DNA from: Nocardioides sp. YR527
GTDB lineage: Bacteria > Actinomycetota > Actinomycetes > Propionibacteriales > Nocardioidaceae
Reading direction: 5' to 3'
NCBI RefSeq assembly: GCF_900101045.1
Contig: NZ_FNFN01000001.1
Span: 434,001 to 498,000, forward strand
DNA length: 64,000 nt
Shown here one piece after another: positions 25,049 to 33,269 of the stretch (the stretch's first letter is position 1; the number at the start of each line of letters is the position of its first letter). The notes under the pieces were generated by a model. The model was given only the letters and a program-made list of their open reading frames with translations, made no database searches and was not told the DNA's origin. A program made the position numbers and the translations under genes.

Positions 25049-26602
25049 TCAGCGGCGGCGGAGCAGGACGACCGAGTCCTCGAGGGTGGCGTCCTCGCCG
25101 GACGGGCTGGTGACGGGACGGTCGCGGTGCTCGAGTACGACCGTCTCCCAGCTCTCCTCGGGCAGGTCGAGCGCGGCCAGCTCCTCCTTGGCGTCGAGGA
25201 AGCGGTGCTCGTGCGCGGCGGCGTCCGCCCACGGCGGTGCGGCCGCGTGGGAGGTGACCAGCAGGTGTCCGCCCGGGCTCACCAGCTCGGCCGCCCTGCG
25301 CAGGACGTCGGTGCGCGGCAGCTCGACGGGGGAGTGGAAGAAGCTGGCGGTGACCAGGTCGTAGCTCCCGTCGAGATCGACCGCAGAAGCGAGGTCGGAG
25401 ACCACGAAACTCGCCCGGTCCTCGCTCAGCCCGGCAGCTCGCGCGGCCTCGCGTCCGCGCGCGGCGGCGTTCTCGGAGATGTCGATGCCGGTGGCTCGCC
25501 AGCCCTGCTGCGCCAGCCAGATCACGTCGGCGCCCTCGCCGGAGCCCAGGTCGAGGGCCGTCCCGGGCTCGAGCCCGGAGGCGATGTCACCGAGCACGGT
25601 GTTGACCTTGCCGGACCAGATCCGGTCGCTGCCGGCGTACCTGTCCTGCCAGAAGTCCACGGGAGCGGGCCCGTCGAGAGCGCGGTCGAAGTCGTCGGTG
25701 ACCAGGGTCATGTTCACGACGCTGCCGGCCATGGCGCCGGCGCTCATGCTGATCGGGACGTTGGCCATCGGGTTGGAGACGTTGCCGACCGCCCAGATCC
25801 GGTCGCTGCTGGTCTTGCCGGTCGCGTCGACGGCGAGGAAGCTGCCGACGGGTGTCTCGGTGCGGTCGAGGCCGAGGTGGGTCAGGAAGCCGTCGTGGGG
25901 GCGCAGGGTGCCGGCGGTGAAGATGGCGTCGACCTCCGTGGTCAGCCCGTCCGCGGTGCGTACAGCGGTGACCTGGTCACCGTCGCCGAGAACCTCGGTG
26001 ACCGGCGAGGTCACGAGGGTGATGCCGCGCGACAGCAGCCGCTGCTCGTCGGCCTCGTCGAGGGGGTCGAGCTCCGCGGTGAAGACGACTACGTCGTCGC
26101 TCCACTGCCGGATCAGCTGCGCCTGGTGCATCCCGAGCGGTGAGGTGGTCAGGACCCCGAGCCGCCGCTCGCGCACCTCCCAACCGTGGCAGTAGGGGCA
26201 GTGCAGGACGGTCGCGCCCCAGCGTTCGGCCAGGCCCGGGATGTCGGGAAGCTCGTCGGTGGCGCCGGTCGCGACGATCGCGGCCCGGCCGGTGAGCCGC
26301 TCGCCGTCCTCCAGGAGGACGCTCACGCCGTGCTCGGTCTCGTCGAGACGGGCGACGCGCCCGGGACGGATCCCCACGTCGTACGCAGCCAGCTCATCGC
26401 GTCCCTTGCGCAGCAGGTCCGCGGGGTCGATGCCCTCGTGGCCGAGGACGCCGTGCATGTGCGCCGCGAAACGGTTGCGGGGGAGGCCGGAGTCGATCAC
26501 GAGGGTGCGGCGGCGGGAGCGGCCGAGCATGAGGGCGGCGGAGAGGCCGGCGGCACCGCCGCCGATGACGATCACGTCGAAGTGTTCTGTGTGTGCGTTC
26601 AT
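25049..26602 (-). CDS. Fused thioredoxin-reductase-like FAD oxidoreductase and SAM methyltransferase
   Basis: A 517-aa bifunctional protein. Residues 8-300 form a pyridine nucleotide-disulfide oxidoreductase: the FAD-binding VIVIGGGAAGLSAAL, the redox CPYC pair (about 136-139) and a terminal IWAVGNVSNP FAD site. The stretch after 310 is a class I methyltransferase with motif I LDLGSGEGADVIWLA and a PGGHLLVTSH strand. Comparable fusions are annotated in other actinobacteria. It is divergent from a cupin regulator that may control it. The methyl acceptor and reduced substrate are unknown; thiol or metalloid chemistry is one possibility. Confidence 0.87.
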   Translation of the reverse strand: MNAHTEHFDVIVIGGGAAGLSAALMLGRSRRRTLVIDSGLPRNRFAAHMHGVLGHEGIDPADLLRKGRDELAAYDVGIRPGRVARLDETEHGVSVLLEDGERLTGRAAIVATGATDELPDIPGLAERWGATVLHCPYCHGWEVRERRLGVLTTSPLGMHQAQLIRQWSDDVVVFTAELDPLDEADEQRLLSRGITLVTSPVTEVLGDGDQVTAVRTADGLTTEVDAIFTAGTLRPHDGFLTHLGLDRTETPVGSFLAVDATGKTSSDRIWAVGNVSNPMANVPISMSAGAMAGSVVNMTLVTDDFDRALDGPAPVDFWQDRYAGSDRIWSGKVNTVLGDIASGLEPGTALDLGSGEGADVIWLAQQGWRATGIDISENAAARGREAARAAGLSEDRASFVVSDLASAVDLDGSYDLVTASFFHSPVELPRTDVLRRAAELVSPGGHLLVTSHAAAPPWADAAAHEHRFLDAKEELAALDLPEESWETVVLEHRDRPVTSPSGEDATLEDSVVLLRRR

Positions 26603-26618
26603 GCTTCCAGTTCAGTGG

Positions 26619-26647
26619 CATAATGAAAGAACGGCAAGGTTTCTTGC
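26619..26647 (+). promoter_or_regulatory. Divergent promoter with GCAAG/CTTGC dyad
   Basis: CATAAT (26619-26624) is a good rightward -10. GCAAG-GTTT-CTTGC (26634-26647) is a perfect 5-bp dyad just downstream of it, a plausible site for the XRE-cupin regulator acting on itself and on the fusion gene. Confidence 0.45.
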
Positions 26648-26674
26648 TGAAATGGCAAATGGGAGATGGAGCAC

Positions 26675-27232
26675 ATGATCGACGAGCTCAAGCAGGTCGG
26701 ACCCCGGATCCGGGCGATCCGGCACAGCAAGGGCTGGACCCTGGATCAGCTGGCCGCGATGGCCGAGATGTCGCCGAGCACCCTGTCCCGGCTCGAGTCG
26801 GGCAAGCGGCAGGCGAGCCTGGAGCTGCTGATCCCGCTGACCCGTCACCTCGGCGTGGGGCTCGACAGTCTGGTGACGCCCTCGGTCCCGGATCCGCGAG
26901 TGCGCCGACCGGTGATCCGCAAGGACGGCATGGTGATCGCGCCGCTGACCCCGGAAGGCTCGCCGGTCAACACCTTCAAGATCACCTACGAGCCGGTGAC
27001 CGAGGTGCCGGAGCCGCGGGTCCACGACGGCTACGAGTGGCTCTACGTCATCTCCGGCAAGCTACGGCTGCTTCTGGGCGACCGCGATCTGGTGCTGACC
27101 CGCGGCGAGGCGGCCGAGTTCGATACCCGGGTGCCCCACGCCATCTTCGCGACCGGGTCGCGCCCGGCGCAGGTGCTGAGCATCTTCAACAGCGACGGCG
27201 TACGCATGCACACGCATACCGCCGAGGAGTGA
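26675..27232 (+). CDS. XRE family regulator with C-terminal cupin domain
   Basis: A 185-aa one-component regulator. The helix-turn-helix is at about 8-65 (IRAIRHSKGWTLDQLAAMAE, then SPSTLSRLESGKR). A cupin barrel follows at 110-185 (HDGYEWLYVISGKLRLLLGD and RVPHAIFATGSRPAQVLSIF), where a small ligand or metal probably binds. ATG 26675 has GGGAG 9 nt upstream; ATG 26666 is in frame but too close to it. The divergent reductase-methyltransferase gene is the probable target. Confidence 0.87.
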   Translation: MIDELKQVGPRIRAIRHSKGWTLDQLAAMAEMSPSTLSRLESGKRQASLELLIPLTRHLGVGLDSLVTPSVPDPRVRRPVIRKDGMVIAPLTPEGSPVNTFKITYEPVTEVPEPRVHDGYEWLYVISGKLRLLLGDRDLVLTRGEAAEFDTRVPHAIFATGSRPAQVLSIFNSDGVRMHTHTAEE

Positions 27233-27268
27233 GACGCATCTCGGTGTGAACGAGGGCCGACCCGTGTG

Positions 27269-27288
27269 TAAGATGAGAATCGTTATCA
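27269..27288 (+). promoter_or_regulatory. Zur box upstream of rpmE2
   Basis: TGAGAATCGTTATCA (27274-27288) has ATGA-AA/TT-TCAT symmetry over 17 bp, a classic Zur-type site. TAAGAT (27269-27274) is a matching -10, so the box covers the predicted transcription start. Confidence 0.85.
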
Positions 27289-27310
27289 TTAACCACAGCG
27301 GGAGGTCCCC

Positions 27311-27571
27311 ATGAAACAAGGCATCCACCCCGTCTCCGGGCCGGTCGTCTTCCGCGACCGCTCGGCGGACACGCTCTTCCTGATGCAGTCGACGATCCTC
27401 GAGCGTCTCGCCGAGGACCACGAGCGCGTCACCTGGGAGAACGGCCAGACCTATCCGGTCGTCGACGTCGACGTCTCCAGTGCCAGCCACCCGTTCTGGA
27501 CGGGGCGCGGCCGGGTGGTCGACACCGAGGGACGAGTCGAGCGGTTCAAGCGCCGTTACGGGCGCGGCTGA
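27311..27571 (+). CDS. rpmE2: Ribosomal protein L31 type B, zinc-free
   Basis: An 86-aa L31 beginning MKQGIHPVSGPVVFRDRSAD and ending in the type-B-specific VERFKRRYG. It has no cysteine, whereas type A L31 holds zinc. It opens an operon with a CobW-like gene and the L32, S18 and L36 paralogues, all behind a Zur box. GGAGG precedes the ATG. It presumably displaces zinc-binding L31 on the ribosome during zinc starvation. Confidence 0.95.
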   Translation: MKQGIHPVSGPVVFRDRSADTLFLMQSTILERLAEDHERVTWENGQTYPVVDVDVSSASHPFWTGRGRVVDTEGRVERFKRRYGRG

Positions 27572-28689
27572 TGAGCACGCCCCGTCCGAGGTCGCCGCGC
27601 AACCTCTCCCGCCCCAAGACGCCGGTGATCCTGGTGAGCGGGGTCGAGGAGGGCGCGATGCTCTCGGCGACCATCTCGCTCCACCTCGGCCTCCCCGACG
27701 CGGTCATGGTGCGTCATGTCATCGACCCCGGGCGCCAGCTCCTCACCCGCGTCGTCAGCGACCTCACCGGCGTGATCGAGCACGAGGAGATCAACCTCGC
27801 CCACGCCTGCGTGGCCTGCGCGATCCGTGAGGACATCGTGCCGACGCTGGAGCGCCTCGCTGCCCAGGGGCGCTGGGGCAGCATCGTGGCCTGCCTGCCG
27901 GTCGCCGCCGAGGCGGTCCAGGTCTGCCGGGTGCTCGCCTGGGCGCCGCGGATGGCCCCGCACATCGGCATCTCCGCCGTCGTCGCCGCGCTCGAGGGCT
28001 CGACGGTCGCCGAGGACCTGCTCGGTCCCGACCTCCTCGACGAGCGCGGGCTGGCGACCTCCGAGGACGACCGTCGTGGCGTCGCCGAGGTCGCCAGCGC
28101 GATCGTCGAGTACGCCGATGTCGTCTCCATCACCGAGGCCCCCGAGCCCGAGGAGCGGTCGCTGGTGGCGACCCTGGCTCGGCCGGGTACGCCGGTGCTG
28201 ACCGACCCCTCGCTCCTCGATGCCGTCGGCCTGGTCGCGGGCGTGCACCGCCACCACGCGGTGGAGGCCTGGGTCGCGGAGGTGCGCCGCAACGCGCTGC
28301 CGCCGCTGCCCGAGGGCGGTGCCTGGCGGCTCGACCTGCGCTCCGAGCGCCCGATCCACCCCGTCCGGTTCCAGGAGGAGCTGGAGCTCCTCGGCGGCGG
28401 CCCGCGCCGCTCGCGCGGCTGCTTCTGGGTGCCGACCCGCCCCGACGACATCTGCGTCTGGGACGGCGCCGGCGGCCAGGCGAGCGTCGGCTCGACCCAG
28501 AAGTGGGGTCGCACCGAGCGGCTCACCCGGATCGTCGTGGTCGGCATCGACGACGAGGCCGCGGAGATCCCGCGCGCCTTCGAGCGCGCCCTGCTCACCG
28601 ACCAGGAGATCGCCCGGCGCGGCCAGATCTGGGAGGAGTCCTGGGACGGGCTCGAGGACTGGCTCGGCCCCATCGGCCGCGCCGCCTGA
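27571..28689 (+). CDS. CobW/COG0523-like protein lacking the GTPase P-loop
   Basis: A 372-aa member of the CobW family, which includes zinc metallochaperones. The normal GxxGxGKT Walker A is replaced by a [16 protein letters not shown] stretch at about 20-35. The CxCC metal motif is reduced to [10 protein letters not shown]. No NKxD-type guanine motif is obvious. The C-terminal CobW_C domain is intact ([26 protein letters not shown]). The ATG overlaps the rpmE2 stop. Zur control suggests a role in zinc economy, but GTP hydrolysis seems unlikely; it may be a scaffold or a metal chaperone working without GTP. Confidence 0.82.
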   Translation: MSTPRPRSPRNLSRPKTPVILVSGVEEGAMLSATISLHLGLPDAVMVRHVIDPGRQLLTRVVSDLTGVIEHEEINLAHACVACAIREDIVPTLERLAAQGRWGSIVACLPVAAEAVQVCRVLAWAPRMAPHIGISAVVAALEGSTVAEDLLGPDLLDERGLATSEDDRRGVAEVASAIVEYADVVSITEAPEPEERSLVATLARPGTPVLTDPSLLDAVGLVAGVHRHHAVEAWVAEVRRNALPPLPEGGAWRLDLRSERPIHPVRFQEELELLGGGPRRSRGCFWVPTRPDDICVWDGAGGQASVGSTQKWGRTERLTRIVVVGIDDEAAEIPRAFERALLTDQEIARRGQIWEESWDGLEDWLGPIGRAA

Positions 28690-28718
28690 CCTGCATCAAC
28701 CACGAGAAGGAGGCCTCC

Positions 28719-28895
28719 ATGGCCGTACCCAAGCGCAAGATGTCGCGCAGCAACACCCGCCACCGCCGCTCGAGCTGGAAGGCGACCCCGGTCGCGCTCG
28801 TGCCGGTGACCGTCGACGGACAGAGCTACGACGTGCCCCGTCGCCTGGTCCGTGCCGTCCAGCGCGGCTACCTCGACACCGCCAAGCTCCGCTGA
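28719..28895 (+). CDS. rpmF2: Ribosomal protein L32, zinc-free paralogue
   Basis: A 58-aa L32 beginning [20 protein letters not shown]. The CxxC...CxxC zinc site of standard L32 is absent; there are no cysteines. A strong GAGAAGGAGG ribosome-binding site precedes ATG 28719. It is the third gene of the Zur-controlled operon. Confidence 0.93.
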   Translation: MAVPKRKMSRSNTRHRRSSWKATPVALVPVTVDGQSYDVPRRLVRAVQRGYLDTAKLR

Positions 28896-28909
28896 GAGGA
28901 ACGACCCCG

Positions 28910-29146
28910 ATGCCGAAACGACCTCCGTCCCCGATCCGCAAGCGGCGCAAGCCGCTGCTGGCCCCGGACGTGACCTACGTCGACTACAAGGACGTGCAGC
29001 TGCTGCGTACGTTCATCTCCGACCGCGGCAAGATCCGCTCCCGCCGCGTCACCGGAATCACCCCGCAACAGCAGCGCGCCGTGACCAAGGCGATCAAGAA
29101 CGCCCGCGAGGTCGCGCTGCTGCCCTACACGAGCACGAAGGGATAG
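28910..29146 (+). CDS. rpsR2: Ribosomal protein S18, zinc-free paralogue
   Basis: A 78-aa S18 with the core [20 protein letters not shown] and [24 protein letters not shown], both characteristic. It has no cysteine, so it cannot hold the zinc found in some actinobacterial S18 proteins. GAGAGGA upstream of ATG 28910 is the ribosome-binding site. Confidence 0.93.
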   Translation: MPKRPPSPIRKRRKPLLAPDVTYVDYKDVQLLRTFISDRGKIRSRRVTGITPQQQRAVTKAIKNAREVALLPYTSTKG

Positions 29147-29151
29147 TCCGC

Positions 29152-29274
29152 ATGAAGGTCGTCAACTCCATCCGGTCGCTGAAGAACCAGCCCGGCTCCC
29201 AGGTCGTACGCCGCCGCGGCCGGGTCTACGTGATCAACAAGCTCAACCCACGCCTCAAAGCCCGTCAGGGTTGA
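29152..29274 (+). CDS. rpmJ2: Ribosomal protein L36, zinc-free paralogue
   Basis: A 40-aa L36 ([20 protein letters not shown] to [17 protein letters not shown]). Standard L36 coordinates zinc through Cys3His; here those cysteines are replaced. It begins 5 nt after rpsR2 and ends the operon at a strong bidirectional terminator. Confidence 0.93.
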   Translation: MKVVNSIRSLKNQPGSQVVRRRGRVYVINKLNPRLKARQG

Positions 29275-29283
29275 GTCGGGGAT

Positions 29284-29322
29284 ACACGAAGGGCCGGGTC
29301 GAAACGACCCGGCCCTTCGTGT
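29284..29322. terminator. Bidirectional terminator between rpmJ2 and the HU gene
   Basis: ACACGAAGGGCCGGGTCG pairs perfectly over 18 bp with CGACCCGGCCCTTCGTGT around an AAA loop. It serves two convergent genes. Confidence 0.88.
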
Positions 29323-29332
29323 GATCAGGAAC

Positions 29333-29611
29333 TCAGCCCTTGTTGACGCGCTCCTTGAAAGCGGAGCCGGGCTTGAACGCCGGGCCACGCGAAGCCGGGA
29401 TGTTGAGCTCCTTGCCGGTCTGCGGGTTCCGGCCGGTGCGAGCGGCGCGCTCGCGCGACTCGAACGTACCGAAGCCGGGCAGCGTGACCTTGTCGCCGTC
29501 AGCGACGGCTGCGCTGATCGCCTCGATGGCGGCACCCAGGGCGGCGGAGGCCTGCGTCTGGGTGATCTCGGCCTGCTTGGCGATTTCGCTCACCAGGTCG
29601 GTGCGGTTCAT
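29333..29611 (-). CDS. HU-family DNA-binding protein
   Basis: A 92-aa nucleoid protein that bends DNA. The family pattern is complete: MNRTDLVSEIAKQAEITQTQ, the dimer core, the GFGTFESRERAARTGRNPQT beta-arm and the IPASRGPAFKPGSAFKE end. It lacks the long Lys/Ala-rich tail of mycobacterial HupB. AGGAGATC precedes ATG 29611, and a TTGAAG/TACGCT promoter lies about 60 nt upstream. It sits between the zinc operon and an ABC pair without obvious functional link. Confidence 0.95.
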   Translation of the reverse strand: MNRTDLVSEIAKQAEITQTQASAALGAAIEAISAAVADGDKVTLPGFGTFESRERAARTGRNPQTGKELNIPASRGPAFKPGSAFKERVNKG

Positions 29612-29670
29612 GCGATCTCCTTTAATCGTTGATCCGAGCCGCAAAGGTTGACGAGATGCGGCTCGTCGCC

Positions 29671-29698
29671 AGCGTAGGCCAGACCTGGGGATCTTCAA
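29671..29698 (-). promoter_or_regulatory. Vegetative promoter of the HU gene
   Basis: On the minus strand, -35 TTGAAG (29698-29693) and -10 TACGCT (29676-29671) are separated by 16 bp. This gives a 5' leader of about 50 nt with a proper ribosome-binding site, unlike the leaderless genes nearby. Confidence 0.65.
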
Positions 29699-29725
29699 CG
29701 TTCACGCGCCGCGTGTCCCCCGTGG

Positions 29726-31477
29726 TTACGGGCTCTGCGGGCCTTCGAGGAGCCGCCATCCCTCTGCTTGGGTACGTTCGCGCCAGAAGTCGAGGTAGCG
29801 CCCACTGTGAGCCAGGAGCTCGGAGTGGGAGCCGCGCTCCACGATCCGGCCGCCGTCGAGGACGACGATCTGGTCGGCGGCGACGACGGTCTGGAGGCGG
29901 TGGGCGATCACGATGACGGTCCGGTCGACCGAGAGCGCGGTGAGCGCCTCCTGGACCGCGGCCTCGTTCTCGGCGTCGAGGGCGGCGGTGGCCTCGTCGA
30001 GGAGGACGACGGGGGCGTCCTTGAGCAGCGCACGCGCGATCGAGACCCGCTGCTTCTCGCCGCCGGAGAGGGTGGAGCCGGCCTCGCCGATCCGGGTCTG
30101 CCAGCCGTGCGGCAGCCGCGAGACGATGTCGTCGACGCGGGCCAGTCTTGCGGCCTCCCGCAGCTCGTCCTCGGTGGCGTCGGGGCGCGACATCATCACG
30201 TTCTCGCGCAGGGTGCCCTCGAAGAGGTAGACGTCCTGGAAGACGATCGAGACACGCCGCATCAGCGCCTCGGTCCCCAGATCGCGTACGTCGACCCCGC
30301 CGAGCATCACCGAGCCGGCCGTGACGTCATGGAACCGGGCCACCACGCGCAGCAGGGTGCTCTTCCCGGACCCCGAGGGCCCCACCACGGCGGTCAGCGA
30401 GCGCGGGGGAGCGGTGAGGGAGACGTCGTCGAGGACCCGGGCCGTGCCGTCGTAGGAGAAGGCGACGTCTCGGAGCTCGAGGCCGCTGTCGGCCGGGTCT
30501 CCGGGAGTGGCCGGCTCGGGGAGCGGGTGGAGAGCGAGCACATCGAGGACACGTCGCAACGACCCCTCGGCGATCCGCAGCGCGCTGGAGAGCTCGCCGT
30601 AGTCGATGAGCGACTCCACGAACCGCACCGTGAGGACGAGCAGGCCGATCGCCGTCGCCGGGGCGAGCGTGCCGCCGAGACTGAGGTGGACGGTCAGGGC
30701 GATCACCAGGGTCAGCAGCGCCTGGATGGAGAGCAGCTGGATCCCCAGGCCGCCGAAACCGGTCACCAGCAGCCGCCGCGAGGCCCGCTTCTGCTCCTTC
30801 AGCGCGGTCTCGACGAGCTCGTTGCCGTGGACGGTGCGTCCGAACACCCGCAGCGCCGGCTGGTTGAGCGCGAACTCGACCACCCGCGCGGATCCTTCCG
30901 CCATGGCGGCGTCGTAGGCGCCTTCGCCACGACCGACGATCGCGGCCAGGAGCCGGGTGGTGGCCAGCACCGCGACGACGCCGACGAGGAGCGCGAGCGC
31001 CAGGCGCCACTCGAGGAACGCCATCGCGACGACCACGGTGATCGGGCTGACCACGGCGGCGATCAGCGGCCGCAGCAGATGACCCGGCACCGAGGCGATG
31101 TCGGTCGCGCCCTTGGCGGCCATCCGGGACAGCTGCCCGGTGCGGTCCCGGTCGTACCAGCCCAGCGGCAGCCGCACGGTGTGGTCGCCGAGTCGGGCGA
31201 GGGTGATGTCGAGCAGGTCGCAGGCCAGGTCGTAGCCGTCCAGGTTGCCCACGGTCAGGGCCACATGATGGGCCACGAAGAGCCCGGCGAGCACACCCAG
31301 CCAGGTGGTCGCGGCGTCCCAGTCCTGGCGCAGCGCGGCGTCCAGGACCGGCACGACACAGGCGAAGGCCAGACCCTGGAGTACGCCGGTGGTGACGAAC
31401 ATCGCGACGACGCGGGCGAGCTGGCGCCGGTGGGGGAGATCGACGAGGGCGGCGAGCAGGCGGACGATCGTGATCAC
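29726..31477 (-). CDS. ABC transporter, fused membrane and ATPase domains (YbtQ/IrtB-like half)
   Basis: A 583-aa half-transporter. Six membrane helices occupy about 1-310. The ATPase follows with Walker A GPSGSGKST (about 362), signature LSGGEKQRVS and Walker B VVLLDEATAALD. It overlaps the next upstream half-transporter by 4 nt, so the two form a heterodimer. Exporter-fold pairs of this kind (YbtPQ, IrtAB) import metal-siderophore complexes. Location beside Zur-linked genes suggests metal import, but drug or lipid export cannot be excluded. Confidence 0.85.
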   Translation of the reverse strand: MITIVRLLAALVDLPHRRQLARVVAMFVTTGVLQGLAFACVVPVLDAALRQDWDAATTWLGVLAGLFVAHHVALTVGNLDGYDLACDLLDITLARLGDHTVRLPLGWYDRDRTGQLSRMAAKGATDIASVPGHLLRPLIAAVVSPITVVVAMAFLEWRLALALLVGVVAVLATTRLLAAIVGRGEGAYDAAMAEGSARVVEFALNQPALRVFGRTVHGNELVETALKEQKRASRRLLVTGFGGLGIQLLSIQALLTLVIALTVHLSLGGTLAPATAIGLLVLTVRFVESLIDYGELSSALRIAEGSLRRVLDVLALHPLPEPATPGDPADSGLELRDVAFSYDGTARVLDDVSLTAPPRSLTAVVGPSGSGKSTLLRVVARFHDVTAGSVMLGGVDVRDLGTEALMRRVSIVFQDVYLFEGTLRENVMMSRPDATEDELREAARLARVDDIVSRLPHGWQTRIGEAGSTLSGGEKQRVSIARALLKDAPVVLLDEATAALDAENEAAVQEALTALSVDRTVIVIAHRLQTVVAADQIVVLDGGRIVERGSHSELLAHSGRYLDFWRERTQAEGWRLLEGPQSP

Positions 31478-33228
31478 GCGTGGCCTCCGACGGGATGGGC
31501 GCGCTGGTCGGCGGCCCAGAGTCGGGTGTAGCGCCCGCCCCGGGCGAGAAGCTCCTCGTGGGTGCCGAGCTCGGCGACCCGGCCCGCGTCGAGGACCACG
31601 ATCTGGTCGGCCGCGGTGACCGTGGAGAGCCGGTGCGCGATCACCAGCAGCGTACGTCCGGCGACGAGGCGTGACAGGGCTCGCTGGACGAGCGCCTCGG
31701 ACTCGGGATCGGCTGCGGCGGTGGCCTCGTCGAGGACCAGGATCGGGGTGTCCGACAGCAGGGCGCGGGCGATCGCGACCCGCTGCCGCTCACCACCGGA
31801 GAGCTGGCCGTCCTCACCGACCATCGAGTCGTAGCCGCGCGGGAGCTCCTCGATCCGGTCGGCGATCTGCGCGGCCTCGGCTGCGCGGCGTACGTCCTCA
31901 TCGGGTGCCTGTGGGTGGGCGAGCCGGATGTTGTCGAGGATCGAGGTGCGCAGCAGCCCGGTGTCCTGGAAGACGAAGGAGACCTGCTCGTAGAGCTGGG
32001 CGCTGGTCATCTCCCGCAGGTCCATCCCAGCGATGGTGATCCGGCCCGTGGTGGGGTCGGCGAAGCGGGGCAGCAGCTTGGCCAGCGTCGACTTGCCCGA
32101 ACCGGAATGGCCCACCAGTGCCGTCACGGTGCCCGGCTCGAGGACCAGGTCGATGTCGTGGAGCACCGGCGGCGCGCCGGGGGAGTAGGCGAAGGAGACG
32201 TCCTGGATCTCGACGCGGGAGGTCGCGGGAGCAGCCGCGGTCACGGCCGGCTCCGGCAGCTCGGGCTCGGCCAGCAGCCGTTGGATGCGCCGGGCCGCCT
32301 CGGTCGCCTCGCGCAGCTCGCGGGCGGCGTAGCCGGCGACGGTGACCGGTGCGGTCATGGCCAGGCCGAGGACGAGGAACGGGACCAGGTCGGGACCCGT
32401 GATCCACGAGGCCCGGAGCATCCAGACACCGGCACCGAGGACGAGCACCAGGGTCAGCGCCGGCGTCAGGGCGAGCTCCATCAGCAGCATCCCCAGGGCG
32501 GAGTGACGCATCCAGGCCCGGTTGAACCCGCCGAACCGGGTCGCGACCTCGGCCAGCCGGCGATGCGCCTGACCGGTGGCGCCGAACGTCTTGATCTCCG
32601 CGATCCCGCCGGTGTTCTCGACCGTGGCCGCCGCGAGCTCGGCCAGCCCGGCGTCGTAGTCACGGTAGAGAGCGGCGGCGCCGCGCATCGAGATCCGGAA
32701 CCCGACCAGGCCGAGCGCGAGCGGCACGAGGGTGACCAGAGCGAGCGGCGGGGAGACCACGAACAGATAGACCGCGACGACGACAGGAAGCGTGATCGCC
32801 GCGGTGAGCTCCATGACCGAGTGGGCGACGAGGTGGTGCAGCGCGGCGACGTCGTCCTGCACCGCCTTCTTCACCGTGCCGGAGTTGCGTTCGGTGAACC
32901 ACGCCAGCGGCACCCGGCCGAGCCGGGCGACCAGCAGCCGGCGCAGGTGGATGGAGAGGTCGAGGTCGGCGACGTGGGAGAGCCACGACGAGCCGAGCAC
33001 CGTCGCCAGGCGTACCAGCAGCGCCGCCACGCTCACCCAGACCACGACCCAGGCGCGTCCGGCATCGACAGCCGCGCCGGACGCCGCGGGCAGCAGGATC
33101 CGGGCGAGCTCGACGATGCCGACCAGCGGCACCAGCCCGGCGACGGTCGAGACGACCATCAGCAGCAGGCTGGCGACCAGCCTTCCCCGGACAGGACGAA
33201 GCGTCTGGAGGAGGGGCGAGCGAGCCAA
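31474..33228 (-). CDS. ABC transporter, fused membrane and ATPase domains (YbtP/IrtA-like half)
   Basis: A 584-aa partner of the preceding half-transporter. Six helices are seen in the first 300 residues, followed by Walker A GHSGSGKST (about 374), LSGGERQRVA and ILVLDEATAAADPES. Unlike mycobacterial IrtA it has no siderophore-interacting FAD domain. A TTG start at 33228 is preceded by AGGA about 8 nt upstream. It is the first gene of the pair; its stop overlaps the start of the second (ATGA type). Confidence 0.84.
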   Translation of the reverse strand: MARSPLLQTLRPVRGRLVASLLLMVVSTVAGLVPLVGIVELARILLPAASGAAVDAGRAWVVVWVSVAALLVRLATVLGSSWLSHVADLDLSIHLRRLLVARLGRVPLAWFTERNSGTVKKAVQDDVAALHHLVAHSVMELTAAITLPVVVAVYLFVVSPPLALVTLVPLALGLVGFRISMRGAAALYRDYDAGLAELAAATVENTGGIAEIKTFGATGQAHRRLAEVATRFGGFNRAWMRHSALGMLLMELALTPALTLVLVLGAGVWMLRASWITGPDLVPFLVLGLAMTAPVTVAGYAARELREATEAARRIQRLLAEPELPEPAVTAAAPATSRVEIQDVSFAYSPGAPPVLHDIDLVLEPGTVTALVGHSGSGKSTLAKLLPRFADPTTGRITIAGMDLREMTSAQLYEQVSFVFQDTGLLRTSILDNIRLAHPQAPDEDVRRAAEAAQIADRIEELPRGYDSMVGEDGQLSGGERQRVAIARALLSDTPILVLDEATAAADPESEALVQRALSRLVAGRTLLVIAHRLSTVTAADQIVVLDAGRVAELGTHEELLARGGRYTRLWAADQRAHPVGGHA

Positions 33229-33269
33229 CTGTTGTCCTGCCGAGATCGAGGGGTTGCTGCGTACGAGAC

